From NCBI RefSeq assembly GCF_003762835.1, contig NZ_RJWA01000001.1, positions 682,001-746,000 of the forward strand: DNA of 64,000 nucleotides. The letters are read 5' to 3'. This stretch comes from Micromonospora sp. HM5-17 (lineage in GTDB: Bacteria; Actinomycetota; Actinomycetes; Mycobacteriales; Micromonosporaceae). Positions 20,584-29,368 of the stretch are shown here, in pieces (the first letter of the stretch is position 1; every line of letters begins with the position of its first letter). The notes under the pieces are model-generated. The model saw only the letters and a list, made by a program, of their open reading frames with translations, had not been told where the DNA came from and made no database searches. The position numbers and the translations under genes are program-made.

Positions 20584-21534
20584 TCAGTCGGTACGGAGCT
20601 GACGCGCCACGTCCTCGCAGATCTTGGCGCCGTGCGTGTAACCGAGGTTGATCGCGTACCGGGTCTCGACCGCCATGGTCCAGCCGTCGCCGATCGCCAG
20701 GCAGTTGACCGTGTACTTCTGTTCGCGGGTGCGGTCCACCCAGCCGTTCTTGATCGCGATGGTCTTCTGGACGGAGGCCGGGAAGGCCTTGCGGATGCCG
20801 AAGTTGCCGACCCCGCGGACCGCGCGCATCTCGTCCAGGAGCCACTCCGTCCACTTCGGCCCGGCGGCCCGGCCGTCGGCGATGCAGGCGCCCATCCGGG
20901 CGGCGTCCCGGGCGGAGAGGGCGGTCCGGCTCCACCCGCCGTCCGCGGACGGGCTGCTGTCGGTCAGCTCGCAGATGTCGATCAGCCGCTTGATCGACGC
21001 CGTACCCCCGTTGAGTTCGTAGAGAGTCTGGGCGGCGGCGTTGTCGCTGTCCCGGATCATGATCGAGACCTGGTGAAGTCGAGCGTCGCTCGGGGTCTGG
21101 CCCTTCTCGGCGGCGCGGCGCAGGTAGTCGGCGCCGATCCAGGCCTTGATCATCGAGGCGGTCGGGTTGGTCTCGTCCATGTTGCCCGACCCGGAGATCT
21201 TGCCCGTACGGGTGTCCATGAGGGCCCAGTTCCACCAGCCGTCGGTGTCGACCGTCACGTTGGTCGGAGCGACCGGCAGCGGCGGCAGCGTCGGGCTCGG
21301 CGTCGGGGTGGGGGTCGTCCGGCCCGGAGTCCCACCGGTCGTGGCCGAGTCGCCCGAACCCGCCGGTTCGCCCCACCTGGCGGCGGCGGTGCTGGCGAAC
21401 GGGGAACCGGGCAGGAGCCGGAGGCCGACCAACACCAGTACGAGCAGGACACCGGTGATCAGGCTCAGCCGGAGCGCCGTCGCGCGGGTGGAGTCGGAGC
21501 CGGTGCCCCGAGCGGAATCTCGCCGGCGTGCCAT
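20584..21534 (-). CDS. Membrane-anchored serine hydrolase (beta-lactamase/PBP-like)
   Basis: A 316-residue protein with one N-terminal membrane segment (about 22-42), a Thr/Pro-rich linker (about 68-90) and a class A beta-lactamase-like domain. The active-site SXXK is TASMIKAW, the second motif is RDSDNAAAQ (SDN as in class A enzymes) and the third position is occupied by KNGW in place of KTG. It could be a beta-lactamase-related peptidase; activity on antibiotics cannot be inferred. It is the second of two tandem paralogues, with a one-base overlap (TGATG), pointing to duplication. Confidence 0.82.
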   Translation of the reverse strand: MARRRDSARGTGSDSTRATALRLSLITGVLLVLVLVGLRLLPGSPFASTAAARWGEPAGSGDSATTGGTPGRTTPTPTPSPTLPPLPVAPTNVTVDTDGWWNWALMDTRTGKISGSGNMDETNPTASMIKAWIGADYLRRAAEKGQTPSDARLHQVSIMIRDSDNAAAQTLYELNGGTASIKRLIDICELTDSSPSADGGWSRTALSARDAARMGACIADGRAAGPKWTEWLLDEMRAVRGVGNFGIRKAFPASVQKTIAIKNGWVDRTREQKYTVNCLAIGDGWTMAVETRYAINLGYTHGAKICEDVARQLRTD

Positions 21535-22529
21535 CAGAACGTTCCTCCGCCCGGGTTGGCCGACGAGTCGGGGTCGGCCGACGAGTCGGTGATCGGCTTC
21601 GGCACCTTCATCGCGGCACCGGGGCGCGGCGTGACGAGTTGGCTGGCCACGCTGGCGCAGATCCTGGCCCCGAAGTCGAGACCATTACGCACCGGGTACC
21701 GGGTCAGCACCGACAGCACCCAGTCGTCGGCGACGGCCAGGCAGTTCAGGTGCCACATCCCGTCGGCCCAGATCGGGGTCCAGCCGTTCTTGATTCCCAC
21801 GCCCTGCGACACGATCTCCTTTGGCAGGCCGTCGATGATGCCCCAGCGACCGCCGCCCTGGCGGAGCTGCTGGTCCTTCGCGGCGGTGGTGCCCCGCACC
21901 TTGGTCATCTCCTCCAGCACCCACTTCGTCCACTTCGGCCCGGCGGCGGTGCCGTCCTTGATGCACTCTCCCATCCGGACGGCGTCCCGAGCGGACATTT
22001 GGGTGTAACTCCACCAGACGGTGCTCTTCCCGGGCGGAATTACCTTCCGGGTCTCGGTGAGACCGCACATCTCGATCAGCCGGTCGATCACCGCGCCCCG
22101 GCCGCCCGCGTTGAAGAGCGCCTCGGCGGCGTCGTCGTTGCTGTCCCGGATCGCCGTGCTGGCCTGCCGGCGGCGTGTGGGCGACGGTTCCGCGTCACCG
22201 AGGCGGCGGAGATAGTCCGCGACGATCCAGACCTTGATCATCGATTCGGTGGAGTTGGTCGCCGTCATGTTCTTGGCGCCGGAGATCTTGCCGGTCTTCC
22301 GGTCCAGCAGCGCCCAGGAGACGAAGCCGTCAACCCCGCGGACGGTCACCGGCGCGGCGGCGAGTGTCGGCGCCGGCGGTGCCGCCGGGATGATTCCGGC
22401 CTCCTCGTCCGGCGACGACGAGTCGCCCGAACCTGGGCCGACGAGCTTCGCGTAGGCGGTGGGCACGAGCAGCAGCCCGCCAAGCACGATTGCGGCGATG
22501 GCGAGCACCAGGGGCAGGCGGGAGCGCAT
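21534..22529 (-). CDS. Membrane-anchored serine hydrolase paralogue
   Basis: A 331-residue paralogue of the next gene: N-terminal hydrophobic segment (about 4-25), acidic Ser-rich linker, then the same hydrolase domain with STESMIKVW (SXXK), RDSNDDAAE (SDN changed to SND) and IKNGWTP (KTG-like). The C-terminal 35 residues are Pro/Ser/Asp-rich. ATG 22529 is preferred over 22580 because the hydrophobic segment follows directly; a GGAG lies ten bases upstream. It is divergent from paaA over a regulatory region of more than 360 bases. Confidence 0.82.
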   Translation of the reverse strand: MRSRLPLVLAIAAIVLGGLLLVPTAYAKLVGPGSGDSSSPDEEAGIIPAAPPAPTLAAAPVTVRGVDGFVSWALLDRKTGKISGAKNMTATNSTESMIKVWIVADYLRRLGDAEPSPTRRRQASTAIRDSNDDAAEALFNAGGRGAVIDRLIEMCGLTETRKVIPPGKSTVWWSYTQMSARDAVRMGECIKDGTAAGPKWTKWVLEEMTKVRGTTAAKDQQLRQGGGRWGIIDGLPKEIVSQGVGIKNGWTPIWADGMWHLNCLAVADDWVLSVLTRYPVRNGLDFGARICASVASQLVTPRPGAAMKVPKPITDSSADPDSSANPGGGTF

Positions 22530-22770
22530 GAGGAGAAGGCTCCAAGCGTGAGGGCCGGGGGGCCGCGTTGTCCGAGGCACAGGGGGTCTTGTGACGTTGT
22601 CAGCGCGGTCCCTCGCCCCACACCGGCGGGTGCGCCGCGCCTCCCGTCCCGCCGGGGGACGGCGGAACGGAACGGGGCAAGTCTACGTGCCGTGGCCCGG
22701 TTCGCCAGACCGCCGACCCGGCGAGCCGGGATCTCGTGCCGGGAAATACGTCGCCATCTCGTGCTATATC

Positions 22771-22782
22771 CCGAATATTCGG
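22771..22782. promoter_or_regulatory. CCGAATATTCGG palindrome
   Basis: A perfect 12-base palindrome in the paaA upstream region, five bases from the Crp-type site. It is a candidate binding site of a local repressor such as a TetR- or GntR-type Paa regulator; no such gene is in the window. Confidence 0.45.
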
Positions 22783-22787
22783 TGCAG

Positions 22788-22803
22788 TGTGACCAGGGTC
22801 ACG
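22788..22803. promoter_or_regulatory. Crp/GlxR-type site upstream of paaA
   Basis: TGTGACCAGGGTCACG matches the Crp-family consensus TGTGA-N6-TCACA at nine of ten fixed positions. Catabolite-type control of phenylacetate degradation by Crp family proteins is known in other bacteria. Confidence 0.5.
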
Positions 22804-22870
22804 GCCGTCGGGCGGGAGTCGGTGGCTACTCGGCGTCGATCAGGTGGCCGGGGGTACCAGGCCGCAATTC

Positions 22871-22909
22871 TGTTACACATCTTGGTTATCTGCATGTCGG
22901 GCTGTAACA
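22871..22909. promoter_or_regulatory. TGTTACA / TGTAACA inverted repeat across the paaA start
   Basis: TGTTACA at 22871-22877 and TGTAACA at 22903-22909 form a perfect seven-base inverted repeat with 25 bases between. It brackets the ATG at 22894 and could be an operator or could fold in the mRNA. Confidence 0.35.
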
Positions 22910-24003
22910 CTTGCTCCGTGCACGGACATCACTTTCCGGAGCCGGGTGACGGTCCCGCCAGCGGCCTGCTCGGTCAGGTCGAGGCGGCCGAGGCGGCGCT
23001 GCGGGCCGCCGCCGAGCGTGGCCGGCCCGGTGCCCCGGACGGCGCGGCCGGCGACACCGACCCGCAGGAGTACTTCACCGCGTTGATCGAGGCCGACCAG
23101 AAGATCGAGCCTCGGGACTGGATGCCGGACGCCTACCGGCGGACGCTCATCCGGCAGATCGCGCAGCACGCGCATTCCGAGATCATCGGTATGCAACCGG
23201 AGGGGAACTGGATCACCCGCGCACCCTCGCTCAAACGCAAGGCGATCCTGCTGGCCAAGGTCCAGGACGAGGCCGGACACGGCCTCTACCTGTACGCCGC
23301 CGCCGAGACCCTCGGGGTGAGCCGGGACGAACTGGTCGAGCTGCTGCTGGCGGGGCGGCAGAAGTACAGCTCGATCTTCAACTATCCGACCCTGACCTGG
23401 GCGGACGTCGGTGCCATCGGCTGGCTGGTGGACGGCGCGGCGATCGTCAACCAGGTGCCGCTCTGCCGCTGCTCCTACGGGCCGTACGCGCGGGCGATGA
23501 TCCGGATCTGCAAGGAGGAGTCCTTCCACCAGCGGCAGGGATACGAGATCCTCTACACCCTGGCGCACGGCACGCCCGCGCAGCGGGAGATGGCCCAGGA
23601 CGCGGTGAACCGGTGGTGGTACCCCTCACTGGCGATGTTCGGCCCGCCGGACCGCGACTCCACCCACTCCGAGCAGTCGATGGCGTGGAAGATCAAGCGG
23701 TTCTCCAACGACGAGCTCCGGCAGCGCTTCGTCGACATGTGCGTGCCGCAGGCCGAGATCCTCGGCCTGCGGATCCCCGACCCGGAACTCCGCTGGAACC
23801 CCGAGCGGCAGTCGTACGACTTCACCCCGCCGGACTACGCCGAGCTGATGCGGGTGATCTCCGGTGACGGACCGTGCAACCGGCAGCGAATGGCGCGCCG
23901 GCGTCGCGCCCACGCCGAGGGTGCCTGGGTCCGGGAGGCCGCCGCGGCGTACGCCGCCAAGCGGGCGGCCCGGGCGACGGCCCCGACGGAGGTGGCGGCG
24001 TGA
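22894..24003 (+). CDS. paaA: 1,2-phenylacetyl-CoA epoxidase catalytic subunit PaaA
   Basis: Catalytic di-iron subunit of the multicomponent monooxygenase that epoxidises the ring of phenylacetyl-CoA, the key step of aerobic phenylacetate breakdown. The 369-residue product has the ferritin-like helical core with iron ligands in [42 protein letters not shown] and [13 protein letters not shown]. The start is uncertain: neither ATG 22894 nor the in-frame GTG 22918 (VHGHHFPEP) has a ribosome binding site. It is first in a paaABCDE unit in which each next start overlaps the preceding stop, except paaC-paaD. Confidence 0.93.
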   Translation: MSGCNTCSVHGHHFPEPGDGPASGLLGQVEAAEAALRAAAERGRPGAPDGAAGDTDPQEYFTALIEADQKIEPRDWMPDAYRRTLIRQIAQHAHSEIIGMQPEGNWITRAPSLKRKAILLAKVQDEAGHGLYLYAAAETLGVSRDELVELLLAGRQKYSSIFNYPTLTWADVGAIGWLVDGAAIVNQVPLCRCSYGPYARAMIRICKEESFHQRQGYEILYTLAHGTPAQREMAQDAVNRWWYPSLAMFGPPDRDSTHSEQSMAWKIKRFSNDELRQRFVDMCVPQAEILGLRIPDPELRWNPERQSYDFTPPDYAELMRVISGDGPCNRQRMARRRRAHAEGAWVREAAAAYAAKRAARATAPTEVAA

Positions 24004-24338
24004 GCGACGACCCGCGGACCCGGACCGGCGGCGGCGCGCCGGCCAAGACGGCCGACCGGTCCGGCTGGCCACTCTGGGAGGTCTTCGTCCGCCCCCGGCG
24101 CGGGCTGGCGCACCACCACGTCGGCAGCCTGCACGCCCCGGACGCCGAACTGGCGCTCCGCAACGCCCGCGACCTGTACACACGCCGGCAGGAGGGGGTC
24201 TCCATCTGGGTCGTCCCGGCCGCCGCGATCACCGCCTCCAGCCCGGACGAAAAGGACGCCTTCTTCGCCCCGGCCGCCGACAAGGTCTACCGGCACCCGA
24301 CCTTCTACGAGGTGCCGGAGGGGGCGGCCCACCTGTGA
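24000..24338 (+). CDS. paaB: 1,2-phenylacetyl-CoA epoxidase subunit PaaB
   Basis: A 112-residue PaaB protein: [41 protein letters not shown] is the typical core, followed by [17 protein letters not shown]. PaaB is needed for the activity of the PaaAC oxygenase and probably shapes the oligomer or electron transfer. The GTG start overlaps the paaA stop (GTGA) and its own stop overlaps paaC. Confidence 0.93.
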   Translation: MSDDPRTRTGGGAPAKTADRSGWPLWEVFVRPRRGLAHHHVGSLHAPDAELALRNARDLYTRRQEGVSIWVVPAAAITASSPDEKDAFFAPAADKVYRHPTFYEVPEGAAHL

Positions 24339-25060
24339 AGACCACCGTGGACCACCTGCTGGCGCTCGGCGACGACGCGCTCATCGCCGCGCAGCGGCTC
24401 GGGGAGTGGGTCGCGGCCGCCCCCGAGCTGGAGGAGGACGTCGCGCTCGCCAACATCGCGCTGGACCAGCTCGGCGCCGCCCGGCTGCTGCTGACGTACG
24501 CGGGGGAACTGGAGGGCGCCGGTCGGGACGAGGACGCGCTGGCGTACCTGCGCGACGACCGCGAGTTCCGCAACTGTCTGCTGGTCGAGCTGCCGAACGG
24601 CGACTTCGCGGTCACCATGGCGAAACTGCTCTTCCTGGCGGCGTACCAGCTCACGCTCTACACCGCGCTCAGTGGATGCGCGGACGAACGCCTCGCCGCG
24701 ATCGCCAGCAAGGCGCGCAAGGAGGTCGCCTACCACCTCGACCACGCCCGGCTGTGGACGGTGCGGCTCGGCGACGGCACCGCCGAATCGCACCGGCGGA
24801 TGCAGGCGGCGGTCGACGAGATCTGGCCGTACACCCACGAGCTCTTCCTGCCCGACCCGACCGCGCCGGTCGATCCGGCCGGACTCCGCGCCGAGTTCCT
24901 GGCCATCGTCGAGCCGGTGCTCGCCGAGGCGACGCTGGAGCGTCCGGCCGACGACTGGGCGCCGGAGGGCGGCCGGCGGGGACTGCACACCGAGCACCTC
25001 TCCTACCTGCTCGCCGAGATGCAGGTGCTGCACCGCGCCCACCCCGGAGCGCGCTGGTGA
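24335..25060 (+). CDS. paaC: 1,2-phenylacetyl-CoA epoxidase structural subunit PaaC
   Basis: A 241-residue ferritin-like protein that pairs with PaaA but is not catalytic. Family features include LLALGDDALIAAQRLGEW, LEEDVALANIALDQLGAARLLL, FRNCLLVELPNGDFA and KEVAYHLDHARLWTVRLGDGT; the last part carries HTEHLSYLLAEMQVLHRAHPGARW. GTG 24335 overlaps the paaB stop. Confidence 0.93.
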   Translation: MKTTVDHLLALGDDALIAAQRLGEWVAAAPELEEDVALANIALDQLGAARLLLTYAGELEGAGRDEDALAYLRDDREFRNCLLVELPNGDFAVTMAKLLFLAAYQLTLYTALSGCADERLAAIASKARKEVAYHLDHARLWTVRLGDGTAESHRRMQAAVDEIWPYTHELFLPDPTAPVDPAGLRAEFLAIVEPVLAEATLERPADDWAPEGGRRGLHTEHLSYLLAEMQVLHRAHPGARW

Positions 25061-25172
25061 GCGCGAGAGGTGCCCGATCCGGGCTGGTTCGCGTGGGAGG
25101 CGGCCACACCCGAACGCGAGGTGCCGACGCGTGGCGACCCGGCTCCGCGGTCCCGGCCGGAGGGTCGGCCCG

Positions 25173-25655
25173 ATGAGCGCCGACCGGCTCCGCGACGTGG
25201 TGGCGGCGGTGGTCGACCCGGAGCTGCGGGTGGTGACCATCGAGGAGCTCGGCATCCTCCGGGACGTGGCGGAGGACCCGACGAGCGGGCGGGTCACCGT
25301 GACCATCACCCCGACCTACACCGGCTGCCCGGCGATGGACGTCATCCGTGCCGACATCCGGCGCGCCCTGGCCGCCGCCGGGCACCCGGACGCCGAGGTC
25401 GTCACGGTCTACGCCCCGGCCTGGAGCACCGACTGGATCTCCGCGTCCGGCCGGGCGAAGCTCGCCGCCGCCGGCATCGCCCCACCGGGTCCCGCCGGCT
25501 CCGGCCGGTCGGTCCCGCTGACCCTGACCGTACGCTGCCCGCACTGCGGGGCCGCCGACACCGAGCAGGTCAGCCGCTTCGGCTCGACGGCCTGCAAGGC
25601 GCTGTGGCGCTGCCGGGCCTGCCGGGAACCCTTCGACCACCTGAGGGCGCTGTGA
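25173..25655 (+). CDS. paaD: Phenylacetyl-CoA epoxidase maturation protein PaaD
   Basis: A 160-residue protein of the MIP18/DUF59 (SufT-like) family, thought to help assemble metal clusters of the epoxidase. The DUF59 core is DPELRVVTIEELGILRDV and TPTYTGCPAMDVI with the conserved Cys; the C-terminus has a zinc-ribbon-like cluster (CPHCG and CRACRE). It starts 112 bases after paaC, the only clear gap in the operon, with GGAGGG before ATG 25173. Its stop overlaps the paaE start. Confidence 0.9.
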   Translation: MSADRLRDVVAAVVDPELRVVTIEELGILRDVAEDPTSGRVTVTITPTYTGCPAMDVIRADIRRALAAAGHPDAEVVTVYAPAWSTDWISASGRAKLAAAGIAPPGPAGSGRSVPLTLTVRCPHCGAADTEQVSRFGSTACKALWRCRACREPFDHLRAL

Positions 25656-26758
25656 GTGTGACGATCACCCGGCCGGTACGCCGTCGGCCGGTCTTCCACC
25701 CGCTGCCGGTCCGCGCCGTCGACCGGCTCACCGAGGACGCGGTCGCGGTCACCTTCGCGGTGCCGCCGGAGCTGCGCGACACGTTCGCGTTCCGGGCCGG
25801 CCAGCATCTCACCGTGCGCCGGGTCGGCGAGGACGGCGCGGAGGTACGGCGCTCGTACTCGATCTGCTCGACCCCGGCCGAGCTGGCCGCGGCGGGTCGG
25901 CTGCGGATCGGCGTCCGTGAGGTGCCGGGCGGCGCCTTCTCCCGGTTCGCGGTCACCTCGCTCCGGGCCGGCGACACGGTCGAGGTGCTGCCGCCGCTCG
26001 GGCACTTCACCACGGACTTCGCGCCGGACCGGGTCCGGCGCTACGCCGCGATCGCCGCCGGCTCCGGCATCACCCCGGTGCTCTCGCTGGTCGCCACCGC
26101 GCTCGCGGTCGAGCCGGCGAGCAGCGTCACCCTGCTCTACGGCAACCGGTACGCCCGTACCGTGATGTTCGCCGAGGAACTGGCGGACCTGAAGGACCGG
26201 TATCCGGAGCGGCTGCAACTGCTGCACGTCCTCTCCCGGGAGCCGGGTGAGGCGCCGCTGCTCTCCGGCCGGATCGACGCCGACCGGCTCGGGCGGATTC
26301 TCGACACCATCGTCCCGGTCGACCGGGTCGACGAGTGGTTCCTCTGTGGGCCGTACGGCATGGTGGTCGACGCCCGGGCGGTGCTCGCCGACCGGGGCGT
26401 ACCGGCGGACGCCGTCCACGCGGAGCTGTTCCACGTCGACGCGCCGCCCGCGCCGCCGGCGCGTCCGACCGGGGCGGCGGGCGGGAGCGAGGTGACGGTC
26501 CGGCTGGACGGCCGGACGTCGCGCTTCCGGATGGGGCGCGACGAGCGGGTGCTGGACGCGGCGCTCAGGGTCCGCGGCGAGTTGCCGTACGCCTGCAAGG
26601 GCGGGGTCTGCTCGACGTGCCGGGCGAAGCTGGTTGCCGGCGAGGTGACGATGGCTCGGAACTACGCACTGGAGCCGGACGAGGTGGCCGCCGGGTACGT
26701 CCTCACCTGCCAGGCCAGCCCGGTGAGCGAGACCCTGGAGCTCGACTACGACGCGTGA
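25652..26758 (+). CDS. paaE: Phenylacetyl-CoA epoxidase reductase PaaE
   Basis: A 368-residue electron-transfer subunit. The N-terminal FAD domain shows RRSYSICS, the NAD(P)H domain shows GSGITPVLSL, LLYGNRY and FLCGPYGMV, and a plant-type [2Fe-2S] ferredoxin domain closes the protein (YACKGGVCSTCRAKL and LTCQA give four Cys). It passes electrons from NADPH to the PaaA iron centre. The later genes of the pathway (ligase, isomerase, ring hydrolase) are not in this window, so the cluster here is only the epoxidase. Confidence 0.93.
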   Translation: MSVTITRPVRRRPVFHPLPVRAVDRLTEDAVAVTFAVPPELRDTFAFRAGQHLTVRRVGEDGAEVRRSYSICSTPAELAAAGRLRIGVREVPGGAFSRFAVTSLRAGDTVEVLPPLGHFTTDFAPDRVRRYAAIAAGSGITPVLSLVATALAVEPASSVTLLYGNRYARTVMFAEELADLKDRYPERLQLLHVLSREPGEAPLLSGRIDADRLGRILDTIVPVDRVDEWFLCGPYGMVVDARAVLADRGVPADAVHAELFHVDAPPAPPARPTGAAGGSEVTVRLDGRTSRFRMGRDERVLDAALRVRGELPYACKGGVCSTCRAKLVAGEVTMARNYALEPDEVAAGYVLTCQASPVSETLELDYDA

Positions 26759-26822
26759 GAGTGCCGCGCCGGAGCGGAGCGTGGCCCTTGTGTGATCGAA
26801 GTATTCCCACTAGTAAGAGCGC

Positions 26823-28085
26823 ATGCGACTGCTCCCGCGCCGTACCCCGGTCCGAGTCGTGCTGGCGGCCTGCCTGGCGGTGGGGGTGACGGGTGCGGGT
26901 CTGCCCGGGTCGCCCGCCGCCGTGGCCCTGGCGGCGGCACCGGCGGCCGGGGCGCCGGCGGCCGCCGACCCGTTCCCGGCGTACACCCGGTTCAACATCC
27001 CGGCCGAGGACGGCACCCGGGACCGGGCGATCGAGGACGAGCTGGTCCGGCTCGCGGACGGCGTACCGGCCGGCTCCTACATCCGGGCCGTCATGTTCAG
27101 CTGGAGCTCGCCGGTGGTCGCCGAGGCGCTGGCCCGGGCGGCGGCCCGGGGCGCCGTCGTACGGGTCGTGCTCGACGAGACCGGCGGCGGGGTCAACACC
27201 CGTGCGGACAACGCGGCACTCCAGGTGCTCCGCTCGGCGAACCTGGACGACCTGGTGATCTGCGGTAAGACCGCGGCGGCGGTCGCCGGCTCGACCGCGT
27301 GCATCGGCAACCGGAGCAACTCGATCAACCACAACAAGATCTTCACGTTCTCGACCAGCGGCACGATGAAGCGCGTCGTCGTCATCAGTTCGCAGAACCT
27401 GACGTTCAGCCAGAACAACTACTTCAACAGCGCGCTGATCGTGCACGAGGACTACGACCTGTACGACCACTTCACGGCGTACTTCAACGACCTGCGCGCG
27501 CAGCGGAAGAACAACGACTACTTCAACTCCGCCAACGGCTACTACAAGTCCCCGAACACCGGTGTCACCGTCTACCACTCGCCAAGGGCCGACAGCGACA
27601 CGCTGGCGAACCGGCTGGCCGAGGTGACGGCGTACGAGCCCGGCTGCTCGGTGGACGTGGCCCACGCGCAGATCACCGACGCCCGCCCCGAGGTCGCCGC
27701 CCAACTGCGCCGGATCGGCCGGATGGGCTGCCGGGTGCGGGTGGTGTACGGCTCGATGGGCGGCACCACGTACGCCACGCTGAACGGGCAGCCGAACATC
27801 TCGCTGAAGAAGTACCACGACGCCGAGGCCAGCAACTACGACGGTCGGGTGGTCACCGTCCACTCGAAGAACGTCATCATCCGCGGCACCTTCGCCGGGG
27901 TCCCCGGCCGCAGCATCGTCTTCACCGGCTCGCACAACATCACCGAGCCGGCGCTGCACGACCACGACGAGACACTGGTCAAGATCGAGCACCCGACGGT
28001 CTGGAACGACTTCCACGCCAACTTCGAGACGCTGTGGAGCCGGGCCAAGTGCGTCAACCCCGACAACGGCAGCTGCACCACCTGA
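26823..28085 (+). CDS. Secreted phospholipase D-like protein
   Basis: A 420-residue exported protein of the PLD superfamily. A signal peptide (about residues 8-40) is followed by two PLD half-domains. Each has an HXK motif: His170-Lys172 in SINHNKIFTFS and His347-Lys349 in TVHSKNVIIRG, with the downstream Asn/Ser of SSQNLTFSQNN and TGSHNITEPA. The Asp of the classical HKD motif is replaced in both copies, as in many secreted actinobacterial members, so activity on phospholipids is probable but not certain. There are 64 bases between paaE and this gene and no evidence that they are co-transcribed. Confidence 0.82.
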   Translation: MRLLPRRTPVRVVLAACLAVGVTGAGLPGSPAAVALAAAPAAGAPAAADPFPAYTRFNIPAEDGTRDRAIEDELVRLADGVPAGSYIRAVMFSWSSPVVAEALARAAARGAVVRVVLDETGGGVNTRADNAALQVLRSANLDDLVICGKTAAAVAGSTACIGNRSNSINHNKIFTFSTSGTMKRVVVISSQNLTFSQNNYFNSALIVHEDYDLYDHFTAYFNDLRAQRKNNDYFNSANGYYKSPNTGVTVYHSPRADSDTLANRLAEVTAYEPGCSVDVAHAQITDARPEVAAQLRRIGRMGCRVRVVYGSMGGTTYATLNGQPNISLKKYHDAEASNYDGRVVTVHSKNVIIRGTFAGVPGRSIVFTGSHNITEPALHDHDETLVKIEHPTVWNDFHANFETLWSRAKCVNPDNGSCTT

Positions 28086-28164
28086 CCGGGGGCGGTCGGA
28101 GCGATCGGAGGGTGGTGTGGCCGACAGCCGAGGGCGGGCCCTGCTGCGCCGCCGGGGCGCGGCG

Positions 28165-28170
28165 TAGGCT
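28165..28170 (+). promoter_or_regulatory. -10 element TAGGCT of a leaderless mqnC transcript
   Basis: TAGGCT stands seven bases before the GTG start of mqnC and there is no ribosome binding site. The arrangement equals that of mqnA and the Pro/His-repeat gene. Confidence 0.5.
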
Positions 28171-28177
28171 CGGGGGC

Positions 28178-29368
28178 GTGACGGCGAGCCGGGACATCGA
28201 CGACATCCTGCAACGCGGCGCGGACGGCGGGCGGATCACGCCCGAGGAGGCGCTGCTGCTCTACACCGAGGCGCCCTTCCACGCGCTCGGCGAGGCGGCC
28301 GACGCGGTACGGCGACGCCGCTACCCGGACAACATCGTCACGTACCTGATCGACCGCAACATCAACTACACCAACGTCTGCGTCACCGCGTGCAGGTTCT
28401 GCGCCTTCTACCGGCCGCCGAAGCACAAGGAGGGCTGGACCCACCCGACCGAGGAGATCCTTCGGCGCTGCGGTGAGGCGGTCGAGCTGGGCGCCACCCA
28501 GGTGATGCTCCAGGGCGGCCACCACCCCGACTACGGCGTCGAGTACTACGAGGAGCTCTTCTCCGCGGTCAAGCGGGCGTACCCGCAGCTCGCGATCCAC
28601 TCGATCGGGCCGAGCGAGATCCTGCACATGGCGAAGGTCTCCGGCGTCAGCCTCGAGGAGGCGATCCGCCGGATCAAGGCCGCCGGGCTGGACTCGATCG
28701 CCGGGGCCGGCGCCGAGATGCTGCCGGACCGGCCGCGCAAGGCGATCGCCCCGCTGAAGGAGTCCGGCGCCCGCTGGCTGGAGGTGATGGAGCTCGCCCA
28801 CCGGCAGGGGATCGAGTCGACCGCCACCATGATGATGGGGACCGGCGAGACCAACGCCGAGCGGATCGAGCACATGCGCATGATCCGGGACGTGCAGGAC
28901 CGCACCCGGGGCTTCCGGGCCTTCATCCCCTGGACGTACCAGCCGGAGAACAACCACCTCAAGGGGCGGACCCAGGCGACCACGATGGAGTACCTGCGGC
29001 TCATCGCGGTGGCCCGGCTCTTCTTCGACACCGTTCCGCACCTCCAGGCGTCGTGGCTGACCACGGGCAAGGAGGTCGGTCAGCTCGCCCTGCACATGGG
29101 GGTGGACGACCTCGGGTCGATCATGCTGGAGGAGAACGTCATCTCCTCGGCCGGCGCGCGGCACCGCGCCAACCTGCACGAGCTGATCTGGATGATCCGC
29201 TCCGCCGACCGGGTCCCGGCACAGCGTGACACCCTTTACCGCCACCTCCGGGTGCACCGCACCCCGGCCGACGACCCGACCGACGACCGGGTGGTGTCGC
29301 ACTTCTCGTCGATCGCGCTGCCGGGCGGCGGGGTGGGTCGACCGCTGCCTCTGGTCGAGGCCCGCTGA
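28178..29368 (+). CDS. mqnC: Dehypoxanthine futalosine cyclase
   Basis: A 396-residue radical-SAM enzyme that cyclises dehypoxanthinylfutalosine, the third step of the futalosine menaquinone route. The cluster motif CX3CX2C is intact (Cys68, Cys72, Cys75 in NVCVTACRFCAFYR). Other MqnC hallmarks are LIDRNINYTNVC, QVMLQGGHHPDYGVEYYEEL, LDSIAGAGAEML, TATMMMGTGET, FIPWTYQPENNHL and LHMGVDDLGSIMLEENV. The GTG start is supported by the leaderless -10 element. The contrast with the mqnE-like gene, in which the same motif is gone, is notable. Confidence 0.95.
   Translation: MTASRDIDDILQRGADGGRITPEEALLLYTEAPFHALGEAADAVRRRRYPDNIVTYLIDRNINYTNVCVTACRFCAFYRPPKHKEGWTHPTEEILRRCGEAVELGATQVMLQGGHHPDYGVEYYEELFSAVKRAYPQLAIHSIGPSEILHMAKVSGVSLEEAIRRIKAAGLDSIAGAGAEMLPDRPRKAIAPLKESGARWLEVMELAHRQGIESTATMMMGTGETNAERIEHMRMIRDVQDRTRGFRAFIPWTYQPENNHLKGRTQATTMEYLRLIAVARLFFDTVPHLQASWLTTGKEVGQLALHMGVDDLGSIMLEENVISSAGARHRANLHELIWMIRSADRVPAQRDTLYRHLRVHRTPADDPTDDRVVSHFSSIALPGGGVGRPLPLVEAR

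Larger units (their letters stand above)
22530..22893. other. Divergent regulatory region serine hydrolase / paaA
   Basis: No gene is seen here. From about 22740 on it becomes AT-richer and contains a 12-base palindrome, a Crp-type site and the left arm of an inverted repeat around the paaA start, listed separately. Confidence 0.6.
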
